Assembly (NCBI GenBank): GCA_949316235.1
Contig: OX438742.1
Location: forward strand, 13,391,315-13,455,314
Reading direction: 5' to 3'
From: Oegoconia quadripuncta
Taxonomy: Eukaryota > Arthropoda > Insecta > Lepidoptera > Autostichidae
Length of the DNA stretch: 64,000 bases
Both the position numbers and the translations under genes were made by a program. The notes beneath the pieces are model-generated. The model did not search any database. It was not told the origin of the DNA and saw nothing but the letters and a program-made list of their open reading frames with translations. The stretch's first letter is position 1. Each line of letters begins with the position of its first letter. This document shows, in pieces, positions 1 to 12,402 of this stretch.

Positions 1-2650
1 AGAACTTCTTCTAATCTAATCACTTCTTCGTATTGCTCAAGTGGAAAATCGGATTGGCTCTATCGGAGAGAGTTAAAATATGAGGGCGAAGGGAAACGCT
101 CTCATCCCGCTCACGCGCTGTATTTAGGCCACTGGCTATCTTATCTCAAACAGCCGAACTACAAAATGCTATCAACACTGCCATACCGAACAACTTTTTA
201 AGTAAACCCAAGTTAAGATACTCTCAGTTATGAAGCATCCTTTTTGAGTCCACAGCAACAGCTGATGATATACATTCACAACTTTACTCAAACATTTTAC
301 CGACCCTAGTGCAAGTCCCAAAAATTATATATTTCTTCGGTTAAACTCATTCTTCCTTGAAGCTAAAGCTATGCGGACTACGGACTAACCTCCTTCATGA
401 CAGACTAATTACGTAAGGTCTAGACCTTAGAACATGGTTTTCCAAAATTTTTAGCATACTAAGGGCCACACAAACTCCTCCATTAGGTCTCCTTGGGATC
501 CTCATACCAACGTAATATGTTTTAAATTACGCGCGCATTTTGTTTCGTTTCGCAACTCAACGTAGACGATTACTCAGGCCCCGTGTGCCGCGGGCCGGAT
601 GGTGCATCTCGCGGGTCTCAGAACTACTCAGAACTCTCATTATTGTTCTAAGTGGGACTTTATTTTTCTGAATATAGTTATTACCTAGTGAAAGTCACTA
701 CTTCACACAAATATTTTACAACCAATCTCTATTGCAGACCCTATTCCGTAGGATAATTGGTACTCAGATAAAATCCATCTACGTAACGGTAGAGCAATAC
801 GTACGTAGTGGAACAATTATGTTTTTCTGTATGTTTGGATTAAAATAATTAATAAGATCTGTGCTACAATGGAAGTATTCGTACCTATATTCCGCCAGAC
901 AGCATTCGTATTCGGAAAATAATTGTACTCGGAATTGATGATTGGTTAAATACAATAGAGGATTGGAAATTGTAAAGACTCGCTCCCAATCTGAACGTAG
1001 TAGAGATAGGTAAGCCGATTGATTGATTTTAACAACCGTGCTCCGATAACATAGCACTTGATATTTGTATTTAACTGATTGATAAATTCATATAGGTAGA
1101 TACTCATATTTCCTATTACGTGTATGACTGTTTTCTGAATAGAGGTAACTTAAATTATGGTATATTCCTGTTGATATGCAGAAAGTATAATACAATATGT
1201 TATAGAATATTGTACAGCATTTTATAGGTGATATGCCGGATGAGTTTTACCGTAAGGAAGAAATTGGTCATATTAGGGAAATGAACTAGAAGGTATTGGC
1301 ATAGTTAGTAAATTTTTTTTTTTCAAAACCATCAAGCAAAAATGGTGGCTGAAAAAAATATATAACCTGAAACAGTCCCGCAATTATGACGAATCCAACG
1401 ATACCTCATCAAGGGCTACAGGATGCGCCAGGGACGCCCATATTTTTACATACCTACCTACATACAGTCGAAAAACATTACCCTCCTTTTGGCGCAGTTG
1501 GATAAAAACTAAACGATTTTAGAACTCGTTTACAAAAATTATTAATTTGTGTAATTTCAAAATAGTACAATGGTTTCAAAACTAAAATAACAAAAAAAAA
1601 CCAAAGAAAACAATAAGCACACACTCATCATTGTCGTCACCAATGCAGTGAGAAAGTTAGTAGGCAATGTTAGTATATCTTGTCGTTATAGTTATTCATA
1701 AAGCTATTTAACTTAAGTAATATGGTACAAATTAATCACGTTAGATAGCTCTACATGACTATGACACCCACTGTACATTCAATAGACAAATTATACATTT
1801 TTGCCTTTCCAACTAGTAAATTATATAGATGATATAAGATGATGTCATTACCAGAGAGTTCCCATATGTAAGTTTTTATGAGATAATTTTGACAGAAAGC
1901 CAAGTGGGTAGCATAAAACAAATAAACCAATTGTTGAAAATAACTGCCAGAGCAGTCATATTTAGAACAGCGTCGTTTTACAGTCTATCAAAGTAGTGTC
2001 TCGTCAGCATACGCTTGACCATAGATGTACTTGTACAATACAAATCTACATTCAGGTAATTTCGGATATCTGCAAATATTGTTTACGTGTAGTTCGTTTC
2101 TGCGAACGGAACGTGCAAAGGGGTCGCTCGAGAAGTTTAGATAGCAATTCAGGATAGTCTATGGTTCCATTAGCAATATTCATCAAATAGCATATATTCT
2201 AATGTGTCGCCGATGTTCTAATGTAAGGAATATTATAGGTATGTTTGATTCAGTTCAACCGATCCATTGTTTCTGCACAGTTGAGGTGCATTTTGTAACG
2301 ATTGTTTTACTAAAAACTGCGGTTGATTCCTCGTGTAATAAAATAACAGGAACTGTTTTTATTCACAATCTTAAAAAGAGAGAGCGACGTTAATAAGTCA
2401 GAAAAATAAAATATACCTAATTGCCTCTGAAGTTACTTAACTTCACAGGGACAATAGATATACTAATCCAACCCGAACTAAGTAGATATTATATTCCTGT
2501 TGCTGTGTGTAATATCTAAAGACAATGTAAATCTTATTATAGCTTTCCTTGAGCGTCTTAATAATGACAGTCAGATCTGTCCGTCTGTTACAAAAACAGA
2601 CAGGTATAATGTCTATGCTTAAGAAGCTTCTACGTATTCAATTCTAAAGA
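1..2650. other. Unassigned AT-rich stretch
   Basis: I see no coding region, RNA gene or complete repeat that I can support. The short ORFs (under 100 codons) lack recognisable motifs. A mildly GC-rich patch lies near 530-620 and A-runs near 1300-1330 and 1580-1600. Confidence 0.4.
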
Positions 2651-2746
2651 GACCTTCACTGTAACAAAATAGTGTGCCGGGACCCATCCGGAGCACACGT
2701 TGAAACCAAGCTGATAGATAGGCCTTGAAATTGTTTTAGATTATCT

Positions 2747-3112
2747 ATGGAAAACAAGGCCTTTGTGTTTCTTGAAACGCTCCGTTTAAAATTAATTTCA
2801 GATTGTTCTGCACGCGGTTGTTGGGGTATTTTTAAAAATGTAATATATGTCAAAAAAAATATAGCATCATTTAGGGAAAATTGTGACAAACATGATGTCA
2901 ATACAAGAAATAATGATAAACTTGCAGGTCACATAAGTCGCCTCCACAAAGTCAGTAATTCATTCAAAGGGTTATACGCTTTTTCAATAAGGTTCCTGGG
3001 TGATATAGAAAATCTGCCTTTCAATAAATTTAAAGATACTATAAAACGGAAACATATTAAGAGAGCAATGCAACCTGCGTCGATACCTTTGCTTCTGTCA
3101 TGTCTGTCATGA
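2747..3112 (+). pseudogene. C-terminus of a non-LTR retrotransposon ORF2
   Basis: A 121-codon reading frame ends in a segment that matches my memory of the extreme C-terminus of arthropod LINE reverse transcriptases. Landmarks are SRGCWGIF-like (here ARGCWGIF), NVIYVKKN, VNTRN, RLHKVSNSF and NLPFNKFK. This part lies downstream of the polymerase core and has no catalytic residues. The start at 2747 is only the first ATG after the 5' break; the frame upstream does not continue as RT. It is a dead 5'-truncated copy on the plus strand. CR1-like is my guess for the clade. Confidence 0.6.
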
Positions 3113-3119
3113 CATGTCG

Positions 3120-6100
3120 GGTTTAGTTTTACACCTCATCACCTCAAAATCGCACGAGGACTATCTGGCGGCATAGCGCAGGTTGTGTACTGTTGTCAGC
3201 AAGACCTGACCAACACTTCAGCGCGTTGCCTCCCGGCATTTATCTGGTCCATTTCGTTCGTTGTCGACAATTTTGGAAATCGCTTTGTCTATGTATAGCT
3301 AAGTCATTTACTCTCACCTCAAACTTACTTAGGTACATTTCGTGACTGCGTTTTTTCGCGATACGATATGCAGTATGTCAACTGCAAAATTAAATCTCGT
3401 TTTGGTTAATATAGAGAATATACTTCGCTCGAACAGTAAGCGAACATTCTAGTTCCGTTTAGTATTAACAGATTGCCAGCGAGCGCTAATGGAATAAATA
3501 TAATACCGATTTGAACGGTCATGCTTGTTGTGGTAAAAGCGCGGATTATAGTGTTCCATAATAGGAACAAAGGAACAGGCAACCATCATTTACGTGTTAT
3601 GAGGATCAACCACATAAGATATTTGAATACTAAATATTGTACAATAAGCGCTATTTTGGAGCGTGGTACTTTCATTTTATTGAAATCCATCAAGAAATGA
3701 CGAAGATTTTCTAACAAATATTTCGAAACGCGGGCGGCCCGCTCAGCTTTACATTGTGACGTCACAGTACACAAGTCCGTTTGGCGAAGCGCAATGTTGT
3801 CGGTCGACTCGATACGAATTCATTCACTGGTGTCACGTTGTGTTGGTAGGTATTGTTTGTTTTGCTTTGGATTTTCCACTTGACTTTGTGTTACGATTAT
3901 ACCCGTCAATAATATGTTTATATTGTAAGTTTTTGCATTTTAGCACAATAGGGGTGGAACATAAAGATATTACGGCGGCTAATATTAAAGGCCAATCGAA
4001 TCGAAAGTACCTAGATTGTTTTATGGTGCCAGATTTTTTGTAGACACACGCATCACTTCGGCAACAAGTCCACTATAGGACATAAGCCTTTCCCATTTAT
4101 TATTATTATTATTAATGTCCAAACTGGTGTGTATTGCTATACCTACTCACGACTATTTAACGACGAAGACGGGAACAGACGGTTTTTGGTGCTATTCTAC
4201 TCTGTCGGGAACTACAAACTACACGACTGGACCATACCTACGCCTCTTTCATGGAGTGACTTTGATAGCGTTCCGCGGGATGGCTTTTACTAATCGCCCA
4301 GACTTGCTGGCGATCGCATATTTTTTGAGAGTTCGGCTTCAGTGGCGCTGCTGCTTGTCACTGGTGTAACATACTGTTATTGTGGCGAAACACGATCCTT
4401 GGTCGCCTTTTACGGCAGCTATGGGAAGAGACTGGTTGGTTCAATTCTACTCTGTCGAGATTAAATATTTACCCGATCATCACCGGGCCCATATCCTACA
4501 TACATGTGTCTTTCGCACGCTTCAGCGTCGGCGTCGCGCCGTGGTCGTTGGTGCGATGCATGCTGACAAGTGGAGATCAATCCAATTTAGGGCGCGTTTT
4601 TATAACAGTATCTTTAGTGTCAACTTAAGTCGATCTCAAGACACTAAGAGACACTGTAATTTATTTCATTAAACAGTATAAAAACTCACCCATTGGAAAA
4701 ACAAATATTGACAGTATTTAATAGTTATGTAATACCTGTCAAACTGCAGAATCACTGAGAATCAGTGAAAATCATATAATGATTCTCATTAACTACGACT
4801 GGCCCTTACGCAGTTCTGATTTATAAAATAATTCCTTACGAATGTACTGTAAGATCCACTATACCCCTACTAGGGCTAACCTCGATCAGATACTTTTATC
4901 AACATCAACAGCCTTACACGTTCCCACTGTTGGGATATAGCTTGCTCTCACTGGGATCTCCTCCTCCATACCCTCTGTACAGATATATATCGCGGCGTGG
5001 CGCTCGTGGCCGATTATGGACGCCGCCGTGTGGTTTGGTGGATTCGTGTCAGACTAGTAGTAACCACCCGACAGGCAGTGTTCTACGCCGCTCCTGTAGG
5101 CCAACGGCTGCCTTCAATTGAAAACAACCAGGACCGACTAAAATAGTCATTCCTGGTACGCTAAAAGCGTGCCCTCCGAAGCACGGAAATACTCGTATTA
5201 AAATGACACCTAGTGATCACCCATCCACTACTGGCTGCACCAGACATTGATTAACTTCACTAATCGAAAACGAATAGTGATTGCGACTGCACAACGAGTG
5301 CATGATCAGAAACTTTACTCTTCTTTTAACTGAGCCCAAACCACCTAACTGCCGCTTTTCGTTAAATAGAGCCATGATTAGATTACGCGACCCAAAGAGT
5401 AGTGGCTACCACAAGAAAATCACAAACAAGGTCCAAATCACAAGTAAATAAATAATTACATCCTTATGACTATAGGGTTTATCTCATGGAGCTCGGGGTG
5501 AGTTGTTACACTATTAAACATCGTTTTTTCTGCATGAAACTAACATCACTCACTCACATAAAACAAAATAGAAAACCGAAAATACTACTGAGTCAAAATT
5601 AAATTTAACAATATAATTTGACTCGACGACGTTTTACAGATAGCAACCCTATTTGGAGTAGGTGCACCAAGAAATGGCAATTAGGTACGTAGGTATGGAA
5701 CATGTTCCAGTAAAACGCTAATGATTTAAATTATACAACACCTCTTTTGTTATTGATTCTATTTTAAGCCTGGAGCTAGGAGAATAGTTTGAAACACGGC
5801 TAGCTAGAATTGTTAGGAAAACAAACTAAGCACATACAATACAGAAAGAGAAATGTACCTAGAACAGAGCTAAAAGTATGACGTAAGATCTTTTCTATAT
5901 ATTACTTATTTCAACACAGACGCCTTTATTAAATAATACTGGAGATTGATGTGTTTCGTCGCTCTCTGGTGAATTACAAGTTCATATTAGGGCGTTGAGT
6001 GCTAGCAAAACGTTGCGCATATTTCATTTCGAATGGCATCGACAAGTTAAAAATAATTTTATCAAAGATCGTAATATTACCTCGAGGTAATTGAATCCAT

Positions 6101-8025
6101 TTTAAACGATTTGAAGAGGTATCCAACATCAGAGGAGAATAATAAGCACCTTTTAGGTGGCTGATAATACGACAGAATTTTAAAGTGGTCACAATAAGGA
6201 ATTTCTATTACCCGCGGCGTAGTTTAGTAGGTATCCGATTTGATATAGGTACGTACTTATTTCAGTTGAGTCAGTCATATCACCATTTTTATGTTTCGTT
6301 AGCCTAATACTATAGAGCGGTATCAGTATTTTTGTATTACGGCAGCTTGAGATACATAACAAAATCCTCAATGAGTGATGGTCCCGGTAAATGCGTTACC
6401 AACTTTATTTAACTTGGGCCCTATTATTAAAAAAATAAACAATATTGTTGCGTTGACGATAACTTGGGTTGATTGGCGCTAAAGAAAGACCAGTTAGCTT
6501 ATGTAGATAAGTTAAAAAATTGTTCTTGGATGCCAGAAAAAATACGCTTGATTCCTAAGTGGTGTCTTCATCTAGGGTATGCCGTTCAAAGAGTTTCACC
6601 AGAGTCATCTTAAGTGATCATGCCATCTGTAATTTTTCACAATATCATAAAAATGGACGGTTAGTATCCGGCGTTGTCAAAACTGTTGTGAGATTCTTCT
6701 ATTCCATCCTTCTTTTAAGAGACAGGAGGATGTGATCCAACAAATATATATCGTGCCATAAAAAATGCGTATGGTTACTTATACACATAACATAGAGATG
6801 TAAGAAGAATGTTCTGAATTTTCCAATTGATGCAGATGATGAAATAAATAATGGGAGTAAGTTATTTCTTTTTACTGCTGTAGAGTCTGTTGTTCCACTA
6901 GAACCCAGCGTGAGATGTAATAGTGCAGTTTGAATTAATAAGAAAATCCATAATAAGAGAAATGGTGAAATTATCAATATTATTCTTCGTAGGTTGGGCA
7001 CTAGAGTTACATCCTAACCTGAAGACACAAGACATGGCAGTGACAGCATTAACGCTGTTAACACTCATCTTGAAATTAGATGACCATTTTGAAGGGTACG
7101 TGGAGCTCGCTAGTGACTGCGGATTAAATTTTCAGGCGTCGTAAAATTTCGATCTGTATTCATCTTCCGCAACACGGGTTCGAGAGCTCTCTCTCTTCTG
7201 CCGACGACTTACCTGTAGAGGGAAATACTGTAAATTGTTCTACCTGCCGATTTATCTATTTTTGTTTCTGAGGATCTCTCAGTGGTGGCTCCGGACATGG
7301 ACTCTATCACAGGGTCTGGCGTGGTTCTGTGTCATCCCTTGACCATCGAAGTCCTTGGCCAATACTATTTCTGTAGGTATAGGTACGAGTAATTGATAAC
7401 TTTGACACTTTTCTAAAAAAATATATGGGTAGATTGAGTGGAAAGATATGAATATGAATTTTACAAGGGATGCATTTTCAATAGAGATGGACCGAACCGT
7501 TTGTGCAAACATCGAACTGGAATATAGGTCAGCGTTGCAGATCGTGGATAAAAGGTTTTAAATCCGAACCTGGATTTGAATTCAAACGTGGTTAAAAGAT
7601 ATAAAACACGTATCACTATATGTATATGGTAACACGTTCCGTCAACAGCCTGCTTTACCCATTGCTGCCGCTTTTTACTTAATGGATATAATCCACACTG
7701 TGATGGCCCAGAGCGGGCATGTGGATTTTGTGAAAAACTACAAGGAGAGAAACTGGAATAGTTAAAAATTTACATTTATTTTCAGAATAATTGGAATATG
7801 TTGAGGCCTCTTTCAACTACACATTCTATGCACCTGTCTTACAATGTATACGATATATTGAATTACAGCCATCACTTGTTACTTTATTTACATCTACTTA
7901 GATATTTATTGTAGTATAAATATATAATAATATATACTTAAATATGATTTATTGTTTATAATATATTTAATAACTTGTATAATATCAATATAGTCATGTG
8001 TATTTCATATCCATTTGCATTCTCA
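3120..8025. other. Unassigned stretch with minor repeats
   Basis: No gene is supported. A common lepidopteran repeat core (about TCCACTATAGGACATA) lies near 4069-4085, followed by an ATT microsatellite at 4097-4115. ORFs at 4115-4369 and 4380-4628 show no domain, although both stretches carry the phrase TCTACTCTGTCG, suggesting an interspersed repeat. Around 5210-5290 there is a segment containing GATCACCCATCC and TGCGACTGCACAACGAGTGC that looks like repetitive DNA, but I cannot name it. The ORFs at 6699-7001 and 6923-7144 are overlapping shadows without motifs. Confidence 0.3.
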
Positions 8026-8029
8026 TACC

Positions 8030-8260
8030 GCTCACTAGTTCCAAACTGGTCCCAACAGAATACCAGTAGCGCTCCATCCGTCCGCGGGCGGGGCACCATA
8101 CTGAGTTGGAACCATTTTGTCCCTACAGCACATAATAAGTGACATTTTAGAATTTTTATTCCTGTAATACTACTATACTATTCTGTTCTGTATTACTAAT
8201 TGTTATCCTTGTGCAATGTGCTTAGAGGCAAATAAACAAATTATCTATCTATCTATCTAA
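8030..8260 (+). repeat. Probable LINE 3' UTR ending in (ATCT)n
   Basis: A GC-richer stretch (CCGTCCGCGGGCGGGGC near 8078) runs into AT-rich DNA. It ends GTGCAATGTGCTTAGAGGCAAATAAAC and then about four ATCT units at 8243-8259. Lepidopteran CR1-like LINEs often end in a microsatellite after an AATAAA-like signal, which is the basis for the call. No coding part is present. Confidence 0.4.
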
Positions 8261-8310
8261 CTCTGCAAACAGGTTAACGCATAGTTTTCGACTCGACATC
8301 AGTGTGCGAA

Positions 8311-8484
8311 GTGTAAGTTTTGTCTCGTTTTTAACTTTACCATCGCGTTCGCGTTTACGAAAAAAGTCCCTATTGAAAAAATAGTTAAGCAAACTATCCG
8401 CTAGAGGCGCTGCACATTTCTCCGTAGAAATCTTCACGTAAACGTGAACGCGGTAGTAAAGTTAAGTCAAAACAAAACTTACAC
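8311..8484. mobile_element. 174-bp MITE, copy 1
   Basis: Imperfect terminal inverted repeats of about 50 bp: the left end begins GTGTAAGTTTTGT and the right end closes ACAAAACTTACAC. Both arms contain a CGCG-TTCACG/TTCGCG-type block. A copy of the same length, in opposite orientation, lies at 58064-58237. No ORF. I did not find a convincing target-site duplication. Confidence 0.65.
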
Positions 8485-8639
8485 TCAAAGAGCAGATCAA
8501 CGCCCCACCTCGAGGCGTTTAGATTACTTTCTATAGTTTCACATACAAAGTGCAACGCACACTAGTCGGGATTGTAAGGTAAGGTACTATTATTTATTTG
8601 AACAAAGACGCAGAATTTGAGCTTGTAAACACTACGTAA

Positions 8640-8830
8640 TTCTAGGGTATTTTTTTCATAAATAATGTTTCGGACACTTACACCAATCATCTAGTCCCAA
8701 TCTAAATATGACTCGGGAATAGATGTTGGTATTCATCATACAAACATTTTCCCCTCACGGGATTGGAACCCACAACCGTTGGTTTCGCTAACAGGGTCGC
8801 TATCCACTACATCATATATCATTATACAAG
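8640..8830 (-). repeat. tRNA-derived SINE fragment (family 1)
   Basis: Read on the minus strand it starts near GTAGTGGATAGCGACCC (A-box-like). It then has GGTTGTGGGTTCCAATCCC (B-box-like GGTTCCAATCC) and continues into a body containing TATTCCCGAGTCAT. That order and the CCGAGTCAT body motif resemble a widespread lepidopteran SINE family. The 3' end is ill-defined near 8640. It is not a functional tRNA gene because there is no cloverleaf. Confidence 0.5.
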
Positions 8831-9074
8831 TAAACAAAATATAGGACTGCAATGGAGTGCACATGATACGTTTGCTACGTCTCAGTTTTGTAGTAGGTAT
8901 TTGCTGTTGAAAATATACGCCGTAACCGACACAGCTACTAATCCATTTACTCAGTATAATGACATGCAGCATCTTACTGTTGGGAAATACCGTGGAGAAG
9001 TCTATTTCCGTTCTATGTTAGAAGCGAGCACTTCGGTTGAATTACAAGTTGGGACCTACAGTGTCTCTTAAGAA

Positions 9075-9788
9075 CAGGGGCGTACCAAGCAAAGCATGTG
9101 GCATGTAGATAAACGGTAAGCGGAAATTACAGATTCATTATTGTGAATTTTTAATTTTCACATGATATTCAACCGACGAAAATTTAAAAAACGCACCCCT
9201 GAGCGCCATTCAAAAGGGGCACATTTGCAATTAATAAACTTAAATGTCAAAGATACCAACAACATAATTCAAACAATTCCGCTAGATGTTCCAGCTGTTA
9301 AATGGTAGGCATGCGTGTGGTACCTACACGCATCCAATATATGAAGTACCTATTGTAGTTCGAATACTTGTGTCCACAAGAAGACAACTGTAAGTTTATT
9401 GTACTTATGGTGAGTATTCCGATTATGCTAACGATTGCAATATCCATCACGAGCATCTTAAGTAAGCTGAATCTAAGACTCATATTTGTGGGTTACAACG
9501 GTTCAAAGAAGGTTCTTTTCAGCGAGAAGAAAACAAAGAAACAGATTTGGAAAATATTAACAAAATCTACCTCTAATTACCTACTAAGCAGACGGCAAGG
9601 AACGCGCTATTTTAAGATAAGACTATTAGAAGTGCACTTTAACGAACTAATTTACTTTCTATAACATAAAATAAAAATGTTCTATAAATGCTTTATTTAG
9701 CGTAAGTATTTGTTTATTTCATATTTATCTGTAAAGTGGCCAATTTCGATGGTCGCGGTAAGAGCCATATCCGATAGGTACGCCCCTG
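9075..9788. mobile_element. hAT-like non-autonomous element
   Basis: Perfect 12-bp terminal inverted repeats (CAGGGGCGTACC at 9075 and its complement ending at 9788) bound 714 bp. A CAGGG terminus is typical of hAT elements. The flanking 8-mers CTTAAGAA and TTTAATTA agree at five of eight positions, so a decayed 8-bp TSD is possible. A 98-codon ORF (9368-9664) inside has no recognisable transposase motif. Confidence 0.5.
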
Positions 9789-9950
9789 TTTAATTAGTAT
9801 AGAACTATCACAGCAAATTGTGTTTGCGGAAACTTCACTTCCAAGTACAATTTATTGCACAAAATTTTGCACATTAAAAACAAGTACAAGTTTTCGCTTA
9901 TATAAAGTTATTCAATCAAACAAAAAGACGGTCAAATGCGTGTATAGGTT

Positions 9951-10229
9951 CATCATCATCAGCTCGTAAACATCCTACTGCAGGTAAATAATCCTTCCCT
10001 CGTGTATGAGGGAGTATGGGTCATAGTCCACGCTGATCCAATGTGGGTTGGGGACTTCACATGCCTTTGAATTTTTGCAGGTGATTTCCTCACGATGTTT
10101 TCCTTCACCGTTTTAAGAGCAGTCGGATAAATGCACTTTAAAACCTCATTGGTACATGGCCTGCCTGGGAATCGAACCCGGATCTCTCAAATTGGGAGAT
10201 CGCGTCCTAACCACTAAGCCACCGACGCT
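9951..10229 (-). repeat. tRNA-derived SINE (family 2), minus-strand copy
   Basis: On the minus strand the element starts AGCGTCGGTGGCTTAGTGG (A box), has the B box GGTTCGATTCC (complement at 10168-10178), and ends in a TGATGATGATG tail (CATCATCATC at 9951). A homologous copy in the opposite orientation is at 16015-16333. The direct repeat GTGTATAGGTT occurs at 9940-9950 and again at 10242-10252. The second copy sits 12 bp beyond the apparent 5' end, so the TSD boundary is uncertain. Confidence 0.75.
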
Positions 10230-10260
10230 GTATAGTATGTAGTGTATAGGTTACTTACAC

Positions 10261-10789
10261 TTTTTTTTTCGCGGGGAAATGCTTTACGCGTACCGCTCGT
10301 TTAGGGGACGGCGAGATGGTTATGTGGGACTCCCCTCCCTGTCGGGAGGGATACCCACCAAAACCCCGCGGCGACCTTAGTAGGGAGGACCTGGGAACGC
10401 ATAGGCGGCTCCAGGTTCCCCCCCGCCCCCCCTCACAAGGGGAGGCTCATTCCCGGAGGCCGTCTAGCGCACCCTCCGTAGGGGGCGCTGTCGTGCCTCA
10501 CACCGCGATCAGCGAGCGGTATGATGCGCTGCAGGGCCCGATGCGACTACACCCCCCCGGTCGCTCCGGGGGGTGTCATCCTCTCCCGGGCCGCGTCCGA
10601 CGACTACATCGCCCCGAGATGTAGCCGCCCGCGACCCTCGGGCGACGTGTATGGGGGCTAGCGAGCATTGCCGCCCCCCGACGTCGCCTCCTGCGAGCGG
10701 GATCGGCCCTCTCCCGATCTCGCTCTGCGGCCTCCTGGAGCATGACTGCCTCGCAGAAGGAGGCCGCTGCGCTCCAACCCTTTTAACCC
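10261..10789 (-). mobile_element. GC-rich 5'-truncated retroposon (LINE-type)
   Basis: About 520 bp of strongly GC-rich DNA stands out from the surroundings. It begins with a T-run at 10261-10270, the poly(A) tail of a minus-strand insertion. It is flanked by the 11-bp direct repeat GTTACTTACAC (10250-10260 and 10790-10800). Poly(A) plus TSD and no TIRs indicates target-primed reverse transcription. The minus-strand 3' end (ACGCGTAAAGCATTTCCCCG before the tail) is familiar to me from lepidopteran GC-rich non-LTR elements. ORFs at 10316-10917 are compositional artefacts. Confidence 0.7.
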
Positions 10790-10838
10790 GTTACTTACAC
10801 TTATTATTTTTTGATTACTATGCAGCTTTATTATCCTA

Positions 10839-12400
10839 CACTCAAGAGCAAAAGTTACGGGTCACTAGCATTTACTTCAATATCTTGAAAACGAATAAAA
10901 CTATCGTATTGAAATAAATTGAACCTTATAGACAATTTAATAAACCTTCATTACACGTGTAAAATGTTATTGGTTAGCGTGAATGGCATAAAAAAAATTA
11001 TAAACCACATAAACGTTTTTGTTCAAATTAGAATTTCTAATTTTCGTAACTTTCTATGCTTTTGTTTCTGTTCTGTCATAAAATGTGTATAAAAGTTGTA
11101 TAAAATAGTTATTATTAAAGTAGTAATTATGTCTCTTACACCAGAGGAATGTACGAGAATCCTCACTATGCTGGAAAATGGGAGCGGCCAGCGAGAAAGC
11201 AAGAATAGTCGGTGTATCGTTGTCAACCGTTCAGCGTGTTCGTCAGCGGTTTCTAGAAACTGGTTCAAATCTACGCAGACCAACACCAGGCAGACCCAGG
11301 TATACGAAGGCACGGGAGGATCGATATCTTGTCTACACTATGCTGCGAAATCGATTTTTTACGGGAAAAGCGTTACCTCAACATTATTTAGGGCTTGGTG
11401 GAAACAACCCCAGTGCTTGGACTGTAAGACGGCGACATGCTGAAGTAAATTTGAAACCATTTAGACCGGCAAATGGTCCTAAACTTGAAAGGCACCAACG
11501 TACAGCAAGACGAATTTATACACGCGAACACTCGGATAGGACGATTGAAGATTGGTCAAAAGTCGTGTTCTCGGACGAATCAAAATTTATGCTGTATAAA
11601 CATGACTGAAGGCCAAAGGTGTACAGAAGTCCAGGAGAAAGATTCATACAAGCCTGTATTGAGGAAAAGGTGGCATGCGGTGAGGTTCGGCACTCGTGTG
11701 GGCTGGAATTTCTGCGGAAAGTCAAACAGAGCTAGTACTGATCGAAAATGGTACTCTGAATGGCGAAAGGTACGTGGAAGAAATACTAAATGAGCACGCC
11801 GGTCCACTTATGACAAGACTCGGTGAAAATGCTATTTTTATGCACGATAACGCCCGTCCCCATACAGCTCGTGTAGTGCAAGACTACCTGCATGATGTGG
11901 GTATTCGTCCCATGGTGCGGCCAGCACGTAGCCCCGACCTCAACCCAATCGAGCATGCCTGGGACGAGCTTGGAAGACGCGTAAGGCAACGAGATTGTGC
12001 TTCAATTACGCTGCGTGAGGAATTGGTAGAGGAATGGGAGAACATTCCCCAACAGTGTTTCAGAAACTTGGAGTACAGCATGCCGAATTGCATTACAGTG
12101 ATACAGACAGCAACATGGGGTTAATACCAAGTACTAAAATGTGTCAAAATTACATGTAAATATAAAAAGTTCAATATTTACAATTTTGGTTTTGGTTTAC
12201 AATTTACAAAGTAAATGACGCCATTTTTACTTTTTCGTTTTAAACAAAATAAAATAAACTATCAGTAATAAATTTAATGCATGTTATTTTAATAACATTA
12301 CATTGTCTATAAGATTCAATTTATTTCAATACGCTAACTTTATTAATTTTCAGGATATTACTACTAAATACTAGTGACCCGTAACTTTTGCTCTCGAGGG
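10839..12400 (+). mobile_element. Complete Tc1-type transposon (inactive)
   Basis: Long imperfect terminal inverted repeats of about 105 bp begin CACTCAAGAGCAAAAG on the left and, read inward from the right, CCCTCGAGAGCAAAAG. TA dinucleotides flank both ends (10837-10838, 12401-12402), the expected Tc1/mariner TSD. The 1,562-bp length suits one transposase gene plus long TIRs. It lies 38 bp beyond the GC-rich retroposon's right TSD. Confidence 0.9.
11129..12124 (+). pseudogene. Tc1-family DD34E transposase, broken
   Basis: The catalytic triad of the Tc1 clade is recognisable: first Asp in VVFSDES near 11570, second Asp in FMHDNARPHTA near 11843, and Glu in DLNPIEHAWDEL near 11950. I count 34 residues between the second Asp and the Glu. 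The N-terminus (MSLTPEECTRI...) is followed by a helix-turn-helix (IVGVSLSTVQRV). At least three lesions are visible: a frameshift near 11178, an in-frame TGA at 11608, and a frameshift near 11675-11690 where the glycine-rich part before VWAGIS should be. The gene reads in frame 2, then 0, then 2. The protein would bind the TIRs and cut and paste the element if intact; here it cannot. Confidence 0.9.
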
Positions 12401-12402
12401 TA

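Noticed and set aside
5200..5300. 5S rRNA-like phrase GATCACCCATCC
   Set aside because: Only a dozen bases resemble the 5S internal region; the neighbouring sequence does not continue as 5S rRNA.
10316..10917. Two ORFs over 100 codons in the GC-rich block
   Set aside because: They lie antisense to the poly(A)-tailed insertion and have low-complexity Pro/Arg/Ser composition; GC-rich DNA yields long chance ORFs.
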